Translations under genes and position numbers: made by a program
Shown: piece by piece, positions 53,597 through 62,904 of the stretch
Numbering within the stretch: the stretch's first letter is position 1
Layout of the letters: each line of letters begins with the position of its first letter
Assembly (NCBI GenBank): GCA_018644665.1
Contig: JABGQA010000050.1
Span: forward strand, 88,092-152,091
DNA: 64,000 bases
Source of the DNA: Candidatus Poribacteria bacterium
GTDB taxonomy: Bacteria; Poribacteria; WGA-4E; GCA-2687025
Direction: 5' to 3'
Notes under the pieces: generated by a model
What the model was told of the DNA's origin: nothing
What the model saw: the letters and a program-made list of their open reading frames with translations, nothing else
The model's database searches: none

Positions 53597-54865
53597 ATGC
53601 TTGGCGTCACCCGACTGCTCAACGGTACGGTAAGCCCCAGCGACGCGTTACGATACGGCAGACACACCTCCCGCGGCCCCGCGCACCTGCTGCACTACTC
53701 CAAAGACAAGAAGCCCGTCGTCGTGTGGAACTGCACGCAGACGTGCAACCTGAAGTGCATGCACTGCTACGCCAGCTCGAAGAACAAGCTGTACCCGGGT
53801 GAACTGACGACCGAAGAAGCCAAGCGCCTGATGGACCAACTCGCGGAATTCGAGATTCCCACGGTCCTGTTCTCCGGCGGCGAGCCGCTCATGCGGCCGG
53901 ATCTGTTCGAGGTAGTCGCCTACGCGCGCGAGCAGGGCCTGCGCGCGGTGCTGTCGACGAACGGCACGCTCATCAGCCAGGAAGTCGCCGAGAAGATCCG
54001 CGACGCCGGGTTCACCTATGTTGGCATCAGCCTGGACGGCATCGGCGATGTCCACGACAGCATACGCGGCACGAAGGGCTCCTTCGAGGACGCGCTTGAA
54101 GGCATCCGCCGGGTGCGCGATGTCGGCATCCGCGTGGGGCTTCGGTTCACGATCCACGCGAAGAACCGCGACGAGGTCGAGGGCATCTTCCAGCTCATGC
54201 AGGAGGAGAAGATCCCCCGCTGCTGCATCTACCATCTCGCATACGCCGGTCGCGGCGAGAAGCTGCAGCGCTTCGATCTCGAACCCCATGAGACGCGCGA
54301 AGCCCTGGACTTCATCTTCGGCCGCGCGCAGGAGTTGCACGAGCAGGGCATCGAGTTGGACCTGCTCACAGTCGACAACCACACGGACAATGTCTACCTC
54401 TACCAGCGTGTCCTCAAGGACCACCCCGAGCGCGCCGACGAGGTCTACGAGATGTTGAGCTGGAACGGCGGCAACCAGTCGGGCATCGCCATCGCGGCGA
54501 TCGACCCGAAGGGGAACGTCCACCCGGACCAGTTCTCGTGGCACCAGACGTTCGGGAACGTCAAAGAGAAGCCGTTCGGCGAGATCTGGCAGGATCGCTC
54601 GGACCCGTTCCTGGGCATCTTGAAGGAGCGCAAGGAGCACCTCAAGGGCCGTTGCTCCGTCTGCAAGTGGCTGCCCATCTGCAACGGGAACCTGCGGGTC
54701 CGAGCGGAGAGCTACTTCGACGACGCTCTGGCTCCCGACCCCGGTTGCTACCTGACGGACGAGGAGTGCGGCATCATGCCTGGCACGCCCGAGGCGACAG
54801 TCGCGGCGGAGTTCCCGGTGCCTGTGCAGGAGATGCTCGTAGCAGCGGAAGGAGCCGCGTCGTGA
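53597..54865 (+). CDS. ahbC: 12,18-didecarboxysiroheme deacetylase (AhbC), radical SAM/SPASM
   Basis: A 422-aa radical SAM protein. The start MLGVTRLLNGTVSPSDALRYG is the AhbC/NirJ1 signature. The cluster cysteines are C50, C54 and C57 in TCNLKCMHCYAS, followed by FSGGEPLMRPD. A C-terminal SPASM cluster is seen in CSVCKWLPICNG and a late GCYLTDEECG. AhbC removes two acetate side chains on the siroheme route to heme; heme d1 NirJ is a close relative. The ATG at 53597 fits the conserved N terminus. It overlaps the next gene by 4 bp (GTGA). Confidence 0.85.
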   Translation: MLGVTRLLNGTVSPSDALRYGRHTSRGPAHLLHYSKDKKPVVVWNCTQTCNLKCMHCYASSKNKLYPGELTTEEAKRLMDQLAEFEIPTVLFSGGEPLMRPDLFEVVAYAREQGLRAVLSTNGTLISQEVAEKIRDAGFTYVGISLDGIGDVHDSIRGTKGSFEDALEGIRRVRDVGIRVGLRFTIHAKNRDEVEGIFQLMQEEKIPRCCIYHLAYAGRGEKLQRFDLEPHETREALDFIFGRAQELHEQGIELDLLTVDNHTDNVYLYQRVLKDHPERADEVYEMLSWNGGNQSGIAIAAIDPKGNVHPDQFSWHQTFGNVKEKPFGEIWQDRSDPFLGILKERKEHLKGRCSVCKWLPICNGNLRVRAESYFDDALAPDPGCYLTDEECGIMPGTPEATVAAEFPVPVQEMLVAAEGAAS

Positions 54866-56034
54866 CCCAGGACAATCTGAGCGCGAGAGCCGGCGCAGAA
54901 CGACGGACGCTCAGCGCACGCATGGGCGAGGTGGACTTCGACAAGGCGCCGTTCACGGTCGTGTGGGAAGTGACCCGGGCCTGCGCGCTAGCGTGCAAGC
55001 ATTGCCGCGCGGAAGCGCAGCCGCGCCGCCATCCCGAGGAACTCGATCACGACGAAGGCATGGCGCTGCTCGACCAGATCAAGGAGTTCGGCAACCCGAT
55101 CATGGTCTTCACGGGCGGCGACCCGATGATGCGCCGCGACTTGTTCGACCTGCTGGGCAAGAGCGTTGACATCGGCCTGCGGACGTCCCTGACGCCCACC
55201 GCGACGGCTCTCGTGACCCGCGAGCGGCTCGAGCGCGTGCGCGAGACCGGCATCAGCCGCGTGGCTCTGAGCTTGGACGGCCCCGACGCCGAGACGCACG
55301 ACTACCTGCGCGGCTTCAAAGGCACGTTCGACCGCACGATCGACATCCTGAAGACCGCCCAGGATGTGGGCCTGAGCGTGCAGGTGAACACGAGCGTGAC
55401 GCGCAACACGGCGCCCAAGCTACGCGAACTCGTGCCGATGCTGACCGACCTGGGCATCGTGCAGTGGTCCGTGTTCTTCCTAGTGCCGACAGGCCGCGGC
55501 CAGCACGACGACATGATCAGCGCGGAAGAGCACGAGGATCTCTTCAACTGGCTGTGGGAGCTGTCGAAGGAGTCGCCGTTCGACATCAAGTCGACCGCGG
55601 CGCAGCACTACCGCCGCGTGGCGATACAGCGCGAGAAGGCGCTCGCCCAGCAGGAAGGGGAGCAGCGCTCCGTGACGTTCGCGGGAGCGGGCTTCCAATA
55701 CGCCGACGGGCTGCACCGCCCAATGAAGGGCGTCAACGACGGGCGGGGCATTGTCTTCATCTCACACACCGGCGACGTATGCCCCAGCGGCTTCCTCCCG
55801 CTCGTCGGCGGGAACATCCGCGACCGGTCGCTCGTGGACATCTACCGCGACTCGTCCCTGTTCCGGGAACTGCGCGACACCGACCTGCTCAAGGGCAAGT
55901 GCGGCGTCTGCGAATACAAGACCGTGTGCGGTGGGAACCGAGGTCGCGCCTACGCGATGACGGGCGACTATCTGGCATCGGAATCGCTGTGTGTCCATGA
56001 GCCGGCGGCCGTCGCCGCTCACGCCACGGCGTAA
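54862..56034 (+). CDS. Radical SAM/SPASM protein, AhbD-like or TIGR04053-like
   Basis: A 390-aa radical SAM enzyme beginning with GTG at 54862, coupled to ahbC and preceded by GGAAGGAG. Cluster: C41, C45, C48 in RACALACKHCRAEAQ, then FTGGDPMMRRD. C-terminal SPASM cysteines: VCPSGFLPL, KCGVCEYKTVCGG. It pairs with AhbC as AhbD (heme synthase) does in the siroheme-dependent pathway, but the sequence also resembles the TIGR04053 family. The siroheme decarboxylase genes ahbA and ahbB are not in this window. Confidence 0.82.
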   Translation: MTQDNLSARAGAERRTLSARMGEVDFDKAPFTVVWEVTRACALACKHCRAEAQPRRHPEELDHDEGMALLDQIKEFGNPIMVFTGGDPMMRRDLFDLLGKSVDIGLRTSLTPTATALVTRERLERVRETGISRVALSLDGPDAETHDYLRGFKGTFDRTIDILKTAQDVGLSVQVNTSVTRNTAPKLRELVPMLTDLGIVQWSVFFLVPTGRGQHDDMISAEEHEDLFNWLWELSKESPFDIKSTAAQHYRRVAIQREKALAQQEGEQRSVTFAGAGFQYADGLHRPMKGVNDGRGIVFISHTGDVCPSGFLPLVGGNIRDRSLVDIYRDSSLFRELRDTDLLKGKCGVCEYKTVCGGNRGRAYAMTGDYLASESLCVHEPAAVAAHATA

Positions 56035-56043
56035 CGTTCGGTC

Positions 56044-56070
56044 GGGGCGCGCGCCTACAGCGTGCGCCCT
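56044..56070. terminator. Hairpin between convergent genes at 56034/56055
   Basis: GGGGCGCGCGC and GCGTGCGCCCT pair over 11 positions (two G-T), around a 5-base loop, overlapping the stop of the OYE-type gene. There is no T-run. Confidence 0.35.
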
Positions 56071-57986
56071 ACCAGCCCCCCTTGCAGCGTCGCCTCGTGG
56101 ACAGTGCGCGGTACGTTCGCGTCGCCGATGGTGTGCAGCTCAGGGACGCGTCCACGCAGTACGTTCGACAGGTCGTTCACTGGGAGGGCTCCGGCCGCAA
56201 TGACGACGGTGTCGATGTCCCGCAGCTCGCGCTCTTCCGCGTAGACGGCGTGTCGCAGCACGGCGACCTCCCCATCCCACCACGCCAACGTCTGCTGCGT
56301 CTCCCACTGGACATCGCGCTCCGACAGCTTCCGTAGCATGTCCTCGCGCGTCATCCCCTCGACCGCATGGCAGGTCCGGCCCGCGGGAGTCACGTACTGC
56401 GCCCGCGCGCCCGAGTGCGACAGGTAGTCCACGAGGCCGAGCGCGTTCATCGCGCCGCTACGGTCGACCACGAGCACGGATGTCCCCGGTGTCACGTCGG
56501 CGGCGAGCATCTCGCCCACAGTGCGGATCGGCCCGTCTCCGGGCGCGGCGCCCCGGCGTTCGACCGAACCGGTAGCCACGACGACCGCGTTCGGCTGCAG
56601 AGCGGCGACGCTGTCGGCCGTTGCGCGGACCCCGTAGGTGACGGTGAAATCGCCGCGATCCGCCTCGCGTTGATAGAACTCCGCGACGCGCGCGAACATC
56701 GCGCGCATGGGACTCGACGCTGCCGCATGCACCTGCCCGCCGACGCGGTCGGATGCCTCAAGCACGGTGACCTCGTGGCCGCGCGCGTGCGCTGTGATCG
56801 CGGCCTCCATCCCCGCCGGCCCGGCCCCGATGATGACGACCGTCTTGCGCGTCCCGGCTGGCTTGAGGTCCGCCCACTCCCGCTCGCGGCTCGTCACGGG
56901 GTTATAGACGCAGCTCATGTGCTCCATCGCGCCGATGCAGCTCTGGAGGCAGCGCGCGCACAGCCGGATGCGGTCGCGTTCGCCGTCGCGCGCCTTACGC
57001 GTGAAGTGGGGGTCGGCGATGTGCGCCTTGGTCATGCACACGATGTCGAGCGCGCCATCCGTGAGGGCCTGCTCCGCCATCTCGGGCGTCGTGATGCGCC
57101 CCGCGTGCATGATCGGGAGCGAGGTCGCTTCCTTGACCTGTGCCACGAACGGCAACCACTCGCCGTCGGGGCGCGTCATGGGGCCGTGATGCAGGCCGCC
57201 GTCGCCGGCGGTCAGGCTGAGGTAGTCGACCAGGCCGAGCGACTCGATGCGCGTCACCAGGTCGACGTACTCCTCCACAGCCATGCCGGTCGGTTCCTGG
57301 TCGTCTGCCTTCAGCCTTACCCCCAAGGGCACGTCTGAACCGATGGCGTCCCGCATCGCCTCCAACGTCTCGACCACGAACCGCGCGCGTCCTTCGAGCG
57401 AGCCCCCGTACTCGTCCGTGCGTCGGTTGACGCGCGGGCTGAGGAACTGCGCGTGAAGGAACCCCTCGTGCGCGTGCAGTTCCAGGCCGTCGATGCCGCC
57501 TTCGACCGCGCGGCCGGCGGCCGCTCCGAAGGCCGCTGCAAGCTCGCGCAACTCGGCGGGGGTCCGCTCGGGCTGTGTCGGCCTGCGTCTGCTGTGCGGG
57601 ACGACCTGCGCGCGCATGCCCTCGCGGATGCGCTCCGGCCCGGGGCGCGCCATGTGGTCGCTCGTGTGGATGAGCTGCGCGAACACCTTCGTCCCGTGAC
57701 GGTGCCCGGCCTCCGCCAGCATACGGTACCGAGGGATGATGTCGTCGGACGTGTTCTGCATCCAGTCCGGCGCGGCGGCGTACGTCGGCCCTGTGGCGCC
57801 GATGACGAACAGCCCGATCCCGCCCTTCGCCCGCTCCTCGATGTACGCTGCGAAGTCCTCGTTCGGCAGGCCGTCGGTCACCCACCAGCCGGCGAAGTGG
57901 GCGCTGATGGCCACGCGGTTCCGGAGTTCGACCGGGCCGATCTCGATGGGCTCAAACAGGCGCGGATAGACGGGATGCGTCGACAC
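56055..57986 (-). CDS. OYE-type NADH:flavin oxidoreductase/2,4-dienoyl-CoA reductase-like
   Basis: A 643-aa fusion. Residues about 1-350: FMN TIM barrel (LRNRVAISAHFAGWWV, LIHTSDHMARPG, GGIDGLELHAHEGFL). Then a 4Fe-4S motif CARCLQSCIGAMEHMSC. Residues about 385-643: FAD/NAD(P) domain (VVIIGAGPAGMEAAIT). This is the FadH/trimethylamine dehydrogenase architecture. Substrate not known. GTG start at 57986 with AAGGAAGG. It is 31 bp after the Gfo/Idh gene, within the minus-strand run 61637-56055. Confidence 0.86.
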   Translation of the reverse strand: MSTHPVYPRLFEPIEIGPVELRNRVAISAHFAGWWVTDGLPNEDFAAYIEERAKGGIGLFVIGATGPTYAAAPDWMQNTSDDIIPRYRMLAEAGHRHGTKVFAQLIHTSDHMARPGPERIREGMRAQVVPHSRRRPTQPERTPAELRELAAAFGAAAGRAVEGGIDGLELHAHEGFLHAQFLSPRVNRRTDEYGGSLEGRARFVVETLEAMRDAIGSDVPLGVRLKADDQEPTGMAVEEYVDLVTRIESLGLVDYLSLTAGDGGLHHGPMTRPDGEWLPFVAQVKEATSLPIMHAGRITTPEMAEQALTDGALDIVCMTKAHIADPHFTRKARDGERDRIRLCARCLQSCIGAMEHMSCVYNPVTSREREWADLKPAGTRKTVVIIGAGPAGMEAAITAHARGHEVTVLEASDRVGGQVHAAASSPMRAMFARVAEFYQREADRGDFTVTYGVRATADSVAALQPNAVVVATGSVERRGAAPGDGPIRTVGEMLAADVTPGTSVLVVDRSGAMNALGLVDYLSHSGARAQYVTPAGRTCHAVEGMTREDMLRKLSERDVQWETQQTLAWWDGEVAVLRHAVYAEERELRDIDTVVIAAGALPVNDLSNVLRGRVPELHTIGDANVPRTVHEATLQGGLVGRTL

Positions 57987-58017
57987 GGCGTGCCTTCCTT
58001 GGGAGGGGAGTGCGGCG

Positions 58018-58968
58018 CTACTCGCGTAGGCCGTCGATCACCGCCTGCGTGAACTGCATCGACTTGACGGCTTCGTCGAGATTCGCGGCGGGCGACTCGA
58101 TGGCGCGGCCGTCCCGCACGCAGTCAACGAAGTGCCGATCCTGCACCCGCGTGCTGTCGACGCCGTCGGCGGCCAGCGGCGTCTGCCCGCCGTCACACCA
58201 CGCAACGCCAGACGACACGCCCTCCATGTACGTGGAGATGTCGCGGCCGTGTAGCTCGTAGCGTTCGAGCCGCGCGTCGCTCGTGTAGTTCGAGATGAGG
58301 TGGCCGACGACGCCGTTCTCGAACAGGACGAGCGCCGCGTAGACGTCCTTATACTCCGACACGGAGCGCCGCGAGATCGCGTGTATCTCCGCGATGTCGG
58401 ACCCCGCCAGGAAGCGAATCGTGTCCACCGCGTGGGTCGTCGTCTCGAGGATCATGTTGTCGAGGATGGCGTCCGGGAACGACTGCGACGCGGTGATGCG
58501 GGTCAGGCTCTTGTGGAACTCGCCGACCACCTGGGTCACGGGGCCGCGGCCGAGCGTCATGTCCAGCGCGCGCGTGATGATCGGGTTGAAGCGGCGATTC
58601 CAGCCGACCATCGCAAGGGCGCCGGAGGCCGACGCCGCATCGCGCAGTTCCTCGGTCTCGCCGACGGTCAGCCCCGGCGGCTTCTCCAGCAACGTGTTGA
58701 CGCCCGCTTGCAGGAGCGGGAGAGCGGCGGGCGCGTTCAGGTGCGCGGGCGTGGCAACGACCGCTCCGTCCAACTTCTCGCTCGCGAGCAGCTCCGCGGT
58801 CGAGGAGTAGACGCCGGGCACGCTCACGTCCCGCAACGCGGCGGCCCGCGATTCCTCCACCGGGTCGCACACGGCCACGACCTCGACGTCCTCGAACGTC
58901 GCCAGAATTCTCAGGTGGCCGCGGCCCCTGCCGCCGCACCCCACCACCGCGAACCTCAGCTTGCTCAC
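58018..58968 (-). CDS. Gfo/Idh/MocA family oxidoreductase
   Basis: A 316-aa NAD(P)-dependent dehydrogenase-like protein: FAVVGCGGRGRGHLRILATF at the N terminus, LLEKPPGLTVGET with the catalytic-type Lys, and ETTTHAVDTIRFLAG in the substrate domain. Sugar, inositol or related substrate likely. GTG start at 58968 with AGGAGG upstream. Flanked by a PhyH-HEAT protein and an OYE-type enzyme. Confidence 0.87.
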   Translation of the reverse strand: MSKLRFAVVGCGGRGRGHLRILATFEDVEVVAVCDPVEESRAAALRDVSVPGVYSSTAELLASEKLDGAVVATPAHLNAPAALPLLQAGVNTLLEKPPGLTVGETEELRDAASASGALAMVGWNRRFNPIITRALDMTLGRGPVTQVVGEFHKSLTRITASQSFPDAILDNMILETTTHAVDTIRFLAGSDIAEIHAISRRSVSEYKDVYAALVLFENGVVGHLISNYTSDARLERYELHGRDISTYMEGVSSGVAWCDGGQTPLAADGVDSTRVQDRHFVDCVRDGRAIESPAANLDEAVKSMQFTQAVIDGLRE

Positions 58969-59013
58969 GAGCGTCCTCCTGCGCGTACCTGCGATTGCGC
59001 GGTCGCCTCGGGG

Positions 59014-60375
59014 CTAGAACGTGGTCTCGCGTGTCGTCGTCGGGCACCAGCGCGCGACTGCAAGTTCGTCCAGCAGCCGTTCGCGCGCTGCGTCCGTGCC
59101 GGCGCGACGTAGGGCGAACATCGTGTTCGCGCGCACGTAACGGTTGTCGTCGCCGAGGGCTGGCGTCAACGCGTCCAACTCGCCGTTCATGTTCGGGGCG
59201 AGTTGCGCGATGGACATGCTGGCGAAGCGGCGCACCCATTCGTCGCCGTCATCGAGGGCGCCTATCAGCGGGCGAATCGCCTCGCCCGACCCCTGTGCGA
59301 CGATGCCGAGTGCGTTCGCGGCGTGCTGACGGACTGTCGTGTCGTCGTCCTTCAGCAGGTCGACGAGCGTGGATGTCGCCGCTGCGGCGGGCATGCCGAT
59401 GTCGCCGATCACGGCGGCTGCGCGGTCCCGTGTGCTGGCGTCGTCGGATTCCGTCGCGGCGACGAGCGCGTCCACCGATGGAGCCCCGATGGAACTCAGA
59501 GCGTACCCGGCCCCGCGCCAGACGCGCGCCGACTCGTCGGACAGCTTGTCCACCAACGCGGGCACGATGTCCGCGCCGGCGCCGGCTATCTCGTAAGCTG
59601 CGTCGAGCGCTTGCGTCTCCGACTCCGCGCCCAACCCCGTCAGCAGGCTGGCGACGTCCGTAGACTCCGCTCCCCCGGCCGCGTTCGGAGCGCCCGTATG
59701 CCAGTTCCACAGCGTCTCGCGCATCGCAGGATGGAGTCCCGTGTCGTCCTGCCACGCGTCTCCCGTGGCGTCCCACGTCGGCTGCGTGGGTTCGTCCATG
59801 CGGGAGAAGAGGAACTTCATCATGTACCGCGGCTCGTCCGTGGTGTTCGGCGTCCCGCGATGCCAGATGTCGTAGTGCACGAGGACGACTGTCCCCGCGT
59901 CGCCGACGAGCTTGAGTTCGTCCCAGCGCGGATCGCCTTCGGGTCGGTCGTTGTACGGGTGCGAAGCCGCGACGACCCCGGTTGGGCCTCTCTCGGCGGG
60001 TGTGTCCTGCGGGTAGTAGAACACCATCACCATGCGCGTCGTATGCCGGCGCCGCGCCCAACTGTCGATGTGCATCGTCTGGCCGGGACTGCCGGGCGGG
60101 TTGTGGTGGCAATGCCGGTGCGGGTGCATGTAGTAGCCGTCGCCGAGGACGCTCCGCAGCGCGCCATCGACTACCGGGTGTCCGTACACCTCGCGCAACG
60201 CGGGGATGCGCGGGAGGACGTTGTTCCCCGGGTTGCCTTCCTTCTCGAAGACGTCGTGCGTCGTGGCGTACACGTCGTCGTGGAACGAGCGTGGCAGTCC
60301 CACGTCCAGGGCGATGTAGCCGTCCGCGATGTACTGGCGCATCTGAGCGTCTGTCAGCCGTATGGGCGCGTCCAT
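59014..60375 (-). CDS. Phytanoyl-CoA dioxygenase fused to HEAT repeats
   Basis: A 453-aa fusion. Residues 1-230: PhyH domain with H102 and D104 in GQTMHIDSW, and distal H172 in YDIWHRGTPN. Residues about 240-440: six or so HEAT repeats (DIVPALVDKLSDESARVWRG, TSTLVDLLKDDDTTVRQHAA, IRPLIGALDDGDEWVRRFAS). HEAT repeats bind proteins and may recruit the dioxygenase to a partner. AAGGAGG precedes the ATG at 60375. It is 20 bp after the fuconate dehydratase gene. Confidence 0.86.
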   Translation of the reverse strand: MDAPIRLTDAQMRQYIADGYIALDVGLPRSFHDDVYATTHDVFEKEGNPGNNVLPRIPALREVYGHPVVDGALRSVLGDGYYMHPHRHCHHNPPGSPGQTMHIDSWARRRHTTRMVMVFYYPQDTPAERGPTGVVAASHPYNDRPEGDPRWDELKLVGDAGTVVLVHYDIWHRGTPNTTDEPRYMMKFLFSRMDEPTQPTWDATGDAWQDDTGLHPAMRETLWNWHTGAPNAAGGAESTDVASLLTGLGAESETQALDAAYEIAGAGADIVPALVDKLSDESARVWRGAGYALSSIGAPSVDALVAATESDDASTRDRAAAVIGDIGMPAAAATSTLVDLLKDDDTTVRQHAANALGIVAQGSGEAIRPLIGALDDGDEWVRRFASMSIAQLAPNMNGELDALTPALGDDNRYVRANTMFALRRAGTDAARERLLDELAVARWCPTTTRETTF

Positions 60376-60395
60376 GGCGTCCTTGCCTCCTTGCG

Positions 60396-61637
60396 TCACT
60401 CGGTCGGGATCAGGTCCGAACTCGATCCGGGCTCGGTCGGCGTCGCATAGCATCCGCCGCTGACCTGAGCGGGGTGCGTGAACCGCTCGCGCAGGTGCGG
60501 GATGTACTCGAGAAACAGTCGTTCGTGGCCGAGGGCGATGTGGTTGTAGAGCACTAGGTGCTGGTGGATCTGGCCCATGTCGCCCACGTGCGGGAACACG
60601 GGCGCGCCGAACTTCCGCGCCAGCAGGCTGACGACGATGAACTCACTAACGCCGGCAACGCGCGTGCAGTCGACCTGGCAGACCTGCATGCCCCCAGCCG
60701 CCAGGAAGTTCTTGAACAGTATACGGTGGGGCACGTGCTCGCCTGCCGCGACCCGGATCGGCGCGATCGCCTCCGCGAGCCTCCGATGCGCAGCGACGTC
60801 GTCGGGGTGCGTCGGCTCCTCAACCCAATACGGCGACACGCTGGCGAGCCGCTCGCACATGTCGATCGCCTGCGGCAGCGTCCACTGCTGGTTGACGTCG
60901 AGCATGAACAGGGCGTCCGGGCCGATGATCTCGCGCACCATCTCTGCTCTGCGGACGTCCCGTTCGCCGTCGGGCGATCCCACCTTCAGCTTGACTGCGG
61001 TGAACCCCTCCTCGACGGACCGCGCCGTTCGTCGGGAGACGTCCTCGTCGGTGAAGTCGAACCAGCCGATCGACGTGTCGTACCCTGGGTAGCCTTCGCC
61101 AGCTCTCTCGTCGCGAGCCCCAAGTCCTTGCCGGGTGTCCGCCAGCATCGCCGCCGCGCTGTCCGCATCCAGCACGTCCTCCAGATAGCTCAGGTCGAGC
61201 GTGCCGAGGATGGCGTCGGGCTCCAGGTCGACGAGCAGGCGCCACAGCGGCGCCTCGCGCGTCTTCGCCCATAGGTCGAAGCAGGCGTTCGTGATCGACG
61301 CCAGCGCCAGATGCACGACGCCCTTGTGCGGCCCGAGCCAGCGCATCTGCGGATGGTCCGCGATGCGGCGCGACACGGCGCCGTACTCGGCCATGAGTTG
61401 CTCGATCTCGCGTCCGTCGACAGCTTCGGCGAGCACGTCGATGGCCCGGCACACGAGGTCGTTGCCGATCCCCAGCGTGAACGCGAGGCCAATGCCGACG
61501 TGGTCGGAATCCGTGTGTAGCTCAGTGACCGCGTAGGAGTAGACTGGGTCGGAGTGGACCGAGTCGGAGCCCTCGCCCGGGCGCAGAGGGTAGCGCGCGT
61601 CGCGCGTGCGGACAGACGTGATCCTGGGCGAGCGCAT
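60396..61637 (-). CDS. fucD: L-fuconate dehydratase (enolase superfamily)
   Basis: A 413-aa enzyme close to L-fuconate dehydratases and human ENOSF1: LAFTLGIGND, GPHKGVVHLALAS, GWFDFTDED. Catalytic K216 and K218 (VKLKVG), metal ligands D247 (MLDVNQ), E273 (WVEEPTHP), E300 (AAGEH) and H350 (FPHVGDMG). It would convert L-fuconate to 2-keto-3-deoxy-L-fuconate, so fucose may be a substrate. GGAGG precedes the ATG. It leads the minus-strand run 61637-56055. Confidence 0.87.
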   Translation of the reverse strand: MRSPRITSVRTRDARYPLRPGEGSDSVHSDPVYSYAVTELHTDSDHVGIGLAFTLGIGNDLVCRAIDVLAEAVDGREIEQLMAEYGAVSRRIADHPQMRWLGPHKGVVHLALASITNACFDLWAKTREAPLWRLLVDLEPDAILGTLDLSYLEDVLDADSAAAMLADTRQGLGARDERAGEGYPGYDTSIGWFDFTDEDVSRRTARSVEEGFTAVKLKVGSPDGERDVRRAEMVREIIGPDALFMLDVNQQWTLPQAIDMCERLASVSPYWVEEPTHPDDVAAHRRLAEAIAPIRVAAGEHVPHRILFKNFLAAGGMQVCQVDCTRVAGVSEFIVVSLLARKFGAPVFPHVGDMGQIHQHLVLYNHIALGHERLFLEYIPHLRERFTHPAQVSGGCYATPTEPGSSSDLIPTE

Positions 61638-61774
61638 GCAGCCTCCAGACTGGTGAGGGGCGCCCGAGTCTATATCGTCGTGTTAGCCGAGGCAATGAGT
61701 CGTGCGTGCAGCAGCACGATCGTAGGTAGGTGTTGGTGGGGCGCCGGCGCCAATACGTCCCGACGGCGCGTCCG

Positions 61775-62893
61775 CTAGCCGGCCATGAGTTCGATGTTCG
61801 CTCTCGGCAGGGCCACGCGCGTGCCGTCCTCGAACTCCACTTCCGCGGTGCGCACGCGCGCCTCGGTCTCGATGACTGTCAGGTCGACGGGCAGTCCGAC
61901 GACGCGGCCCACCTTGCCGAAGTGCGGGTCGCGGATGACGCGGACAGTGGCTCCCGGCTCGAGGATCATGGGCCCGGCCGCCTGCGCGTCGTCGTGGCTG
62001 CCGGCCAGCGGAATCACGATTTCCGGCCTCAGTACCCCTGCCCTGATCTGCGTCGCGCCGTTGACCGACGCGAGCGCGCCGACGTGCGAGGTCAGCAAAT
62101 CGTACGTGCGCCGGGCCATCGCGATGTCGCCGAAGCCCTCCGTCACAATGAGCGTGACGCCGAGATCCTCGGCGCCGGTAATGGCCACACCCAGTTCGTA
62201 GCCGAGGAGTTCGCGTAGGTCGGCGTCGTCGATGCCGCCCGCGACGAGCGCCGCCACACCCAACTCCTGCGCGCGACGCACGGCGGCCGTCTCGATCCGA
62301 GCGCCGCCGATCACGACCTTGCCGCGATGCTCCTCCGTGAGCGCGGATGCCAACAGGGGCTGGGATGGATCGTCCACAGCGCAGGCGATCTCCCCGACGC
62401 CCTCGCCGCCAAGGCCGATGATCCCCTGCACGTATGCGGCGTGCGTCTCCATGACGACGCCCTCGCCACCCAGCACTTCCACGACCACGCCGCGCGCATA
62501 GCCGTGTACCTCCAGGGGCGTCGGTGGTTCGCGCAGAATGGCTTGGCCGGTGACACTCGAAACGCTCTCCAGGACGCCCGCTACGGGCGCGCGGCACTGC
62601 GACTTGAACAGCCCGAACAGCCCCTTGGTCTCGGCCATCACCTCATCCGCCGCGACCGTCCCGCCGATGTCCACCGTGAGGTGGTGCTCCACGTCGTCTT
62701 CCGGCACGCTCAGCGCGCTCGCGATGTTGACCAGGTGCACCGTGCCGGGCAGGTGCGTCGTCGCGATCACCGTGTCGGCGGCGACTTTATCGCCCACGCC
62801 GACGAGCACGTTGCCGGGCAGAGGCAGCTTGCGCTCTTTGCGAATGGTCATGCCGTTCGACACCGCGAGTCCGGGCGTGTATGCCTGAGCCAT
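61775..62893 (-). CDS. KOW-domain protein with lipoyl-like N-terminal barrel, GlmL neighbour
   Basis: A 372-aa protein. The first 150 residues are a barrel-sandwich-like set of beta strands (KLPLPGNVLVGVGDKVAADT, APVAGVLESVSSVTGQ). The middle is an alpha/beta domain (GVAALVAGGIDDADLRELLG). A KOW-like segment near the end (GATVRVIRDPHFGKVGRVVG) could bind RNA or protein. No function is assigned. It lies 11 bp after the GlmL/MutL-family gene, so the two are one operon. Confidence 0.72.
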   Translation of the reverse strand: MAQAYTPGLAVSNGMTIRKERKLPLPGNVLVGVGDKVAADTVIATTHLPGTVHLVNIASALSVPEDDVEHHLTVDIGGTVAADEVMAETKGLFGLFKSQCRAPVAGVLESVSSVTGQAILREPPTPLEVHGYARGVVVEVLGGEGVVMETHAAYVQGIIGLGGEGVGEIACAVDDPSQPLLASALTEEHRGKVVIGGARIETAAVRRAQELGVAALVAGGIDDADLRELLGYELGVAITGAEDLGVTLIVTEGFGDIAMARRTYDLLTSHVGALASVNGATQIRAGVLRPEIVIPLAGSHDDAQAAGPMILEPGATVRVIRDPHFGKVGRVVGLPVDLTVIETEARVRTAEVEFEDGTRVALPRANIELMAG

Positions 62894-62904
62894 GCTCGCT
62901 TCCG

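Noticed and set aside
61638..61774. GGCGCCGGCGCC palindrome and short CGTGC/GCACG stem; a TTGCCT-N15-TATAGA candidate before fucD
   Set aside because: GC-only palindromes are common by chance at this base composition, and a 15-base spacer is too short for a good promoter.
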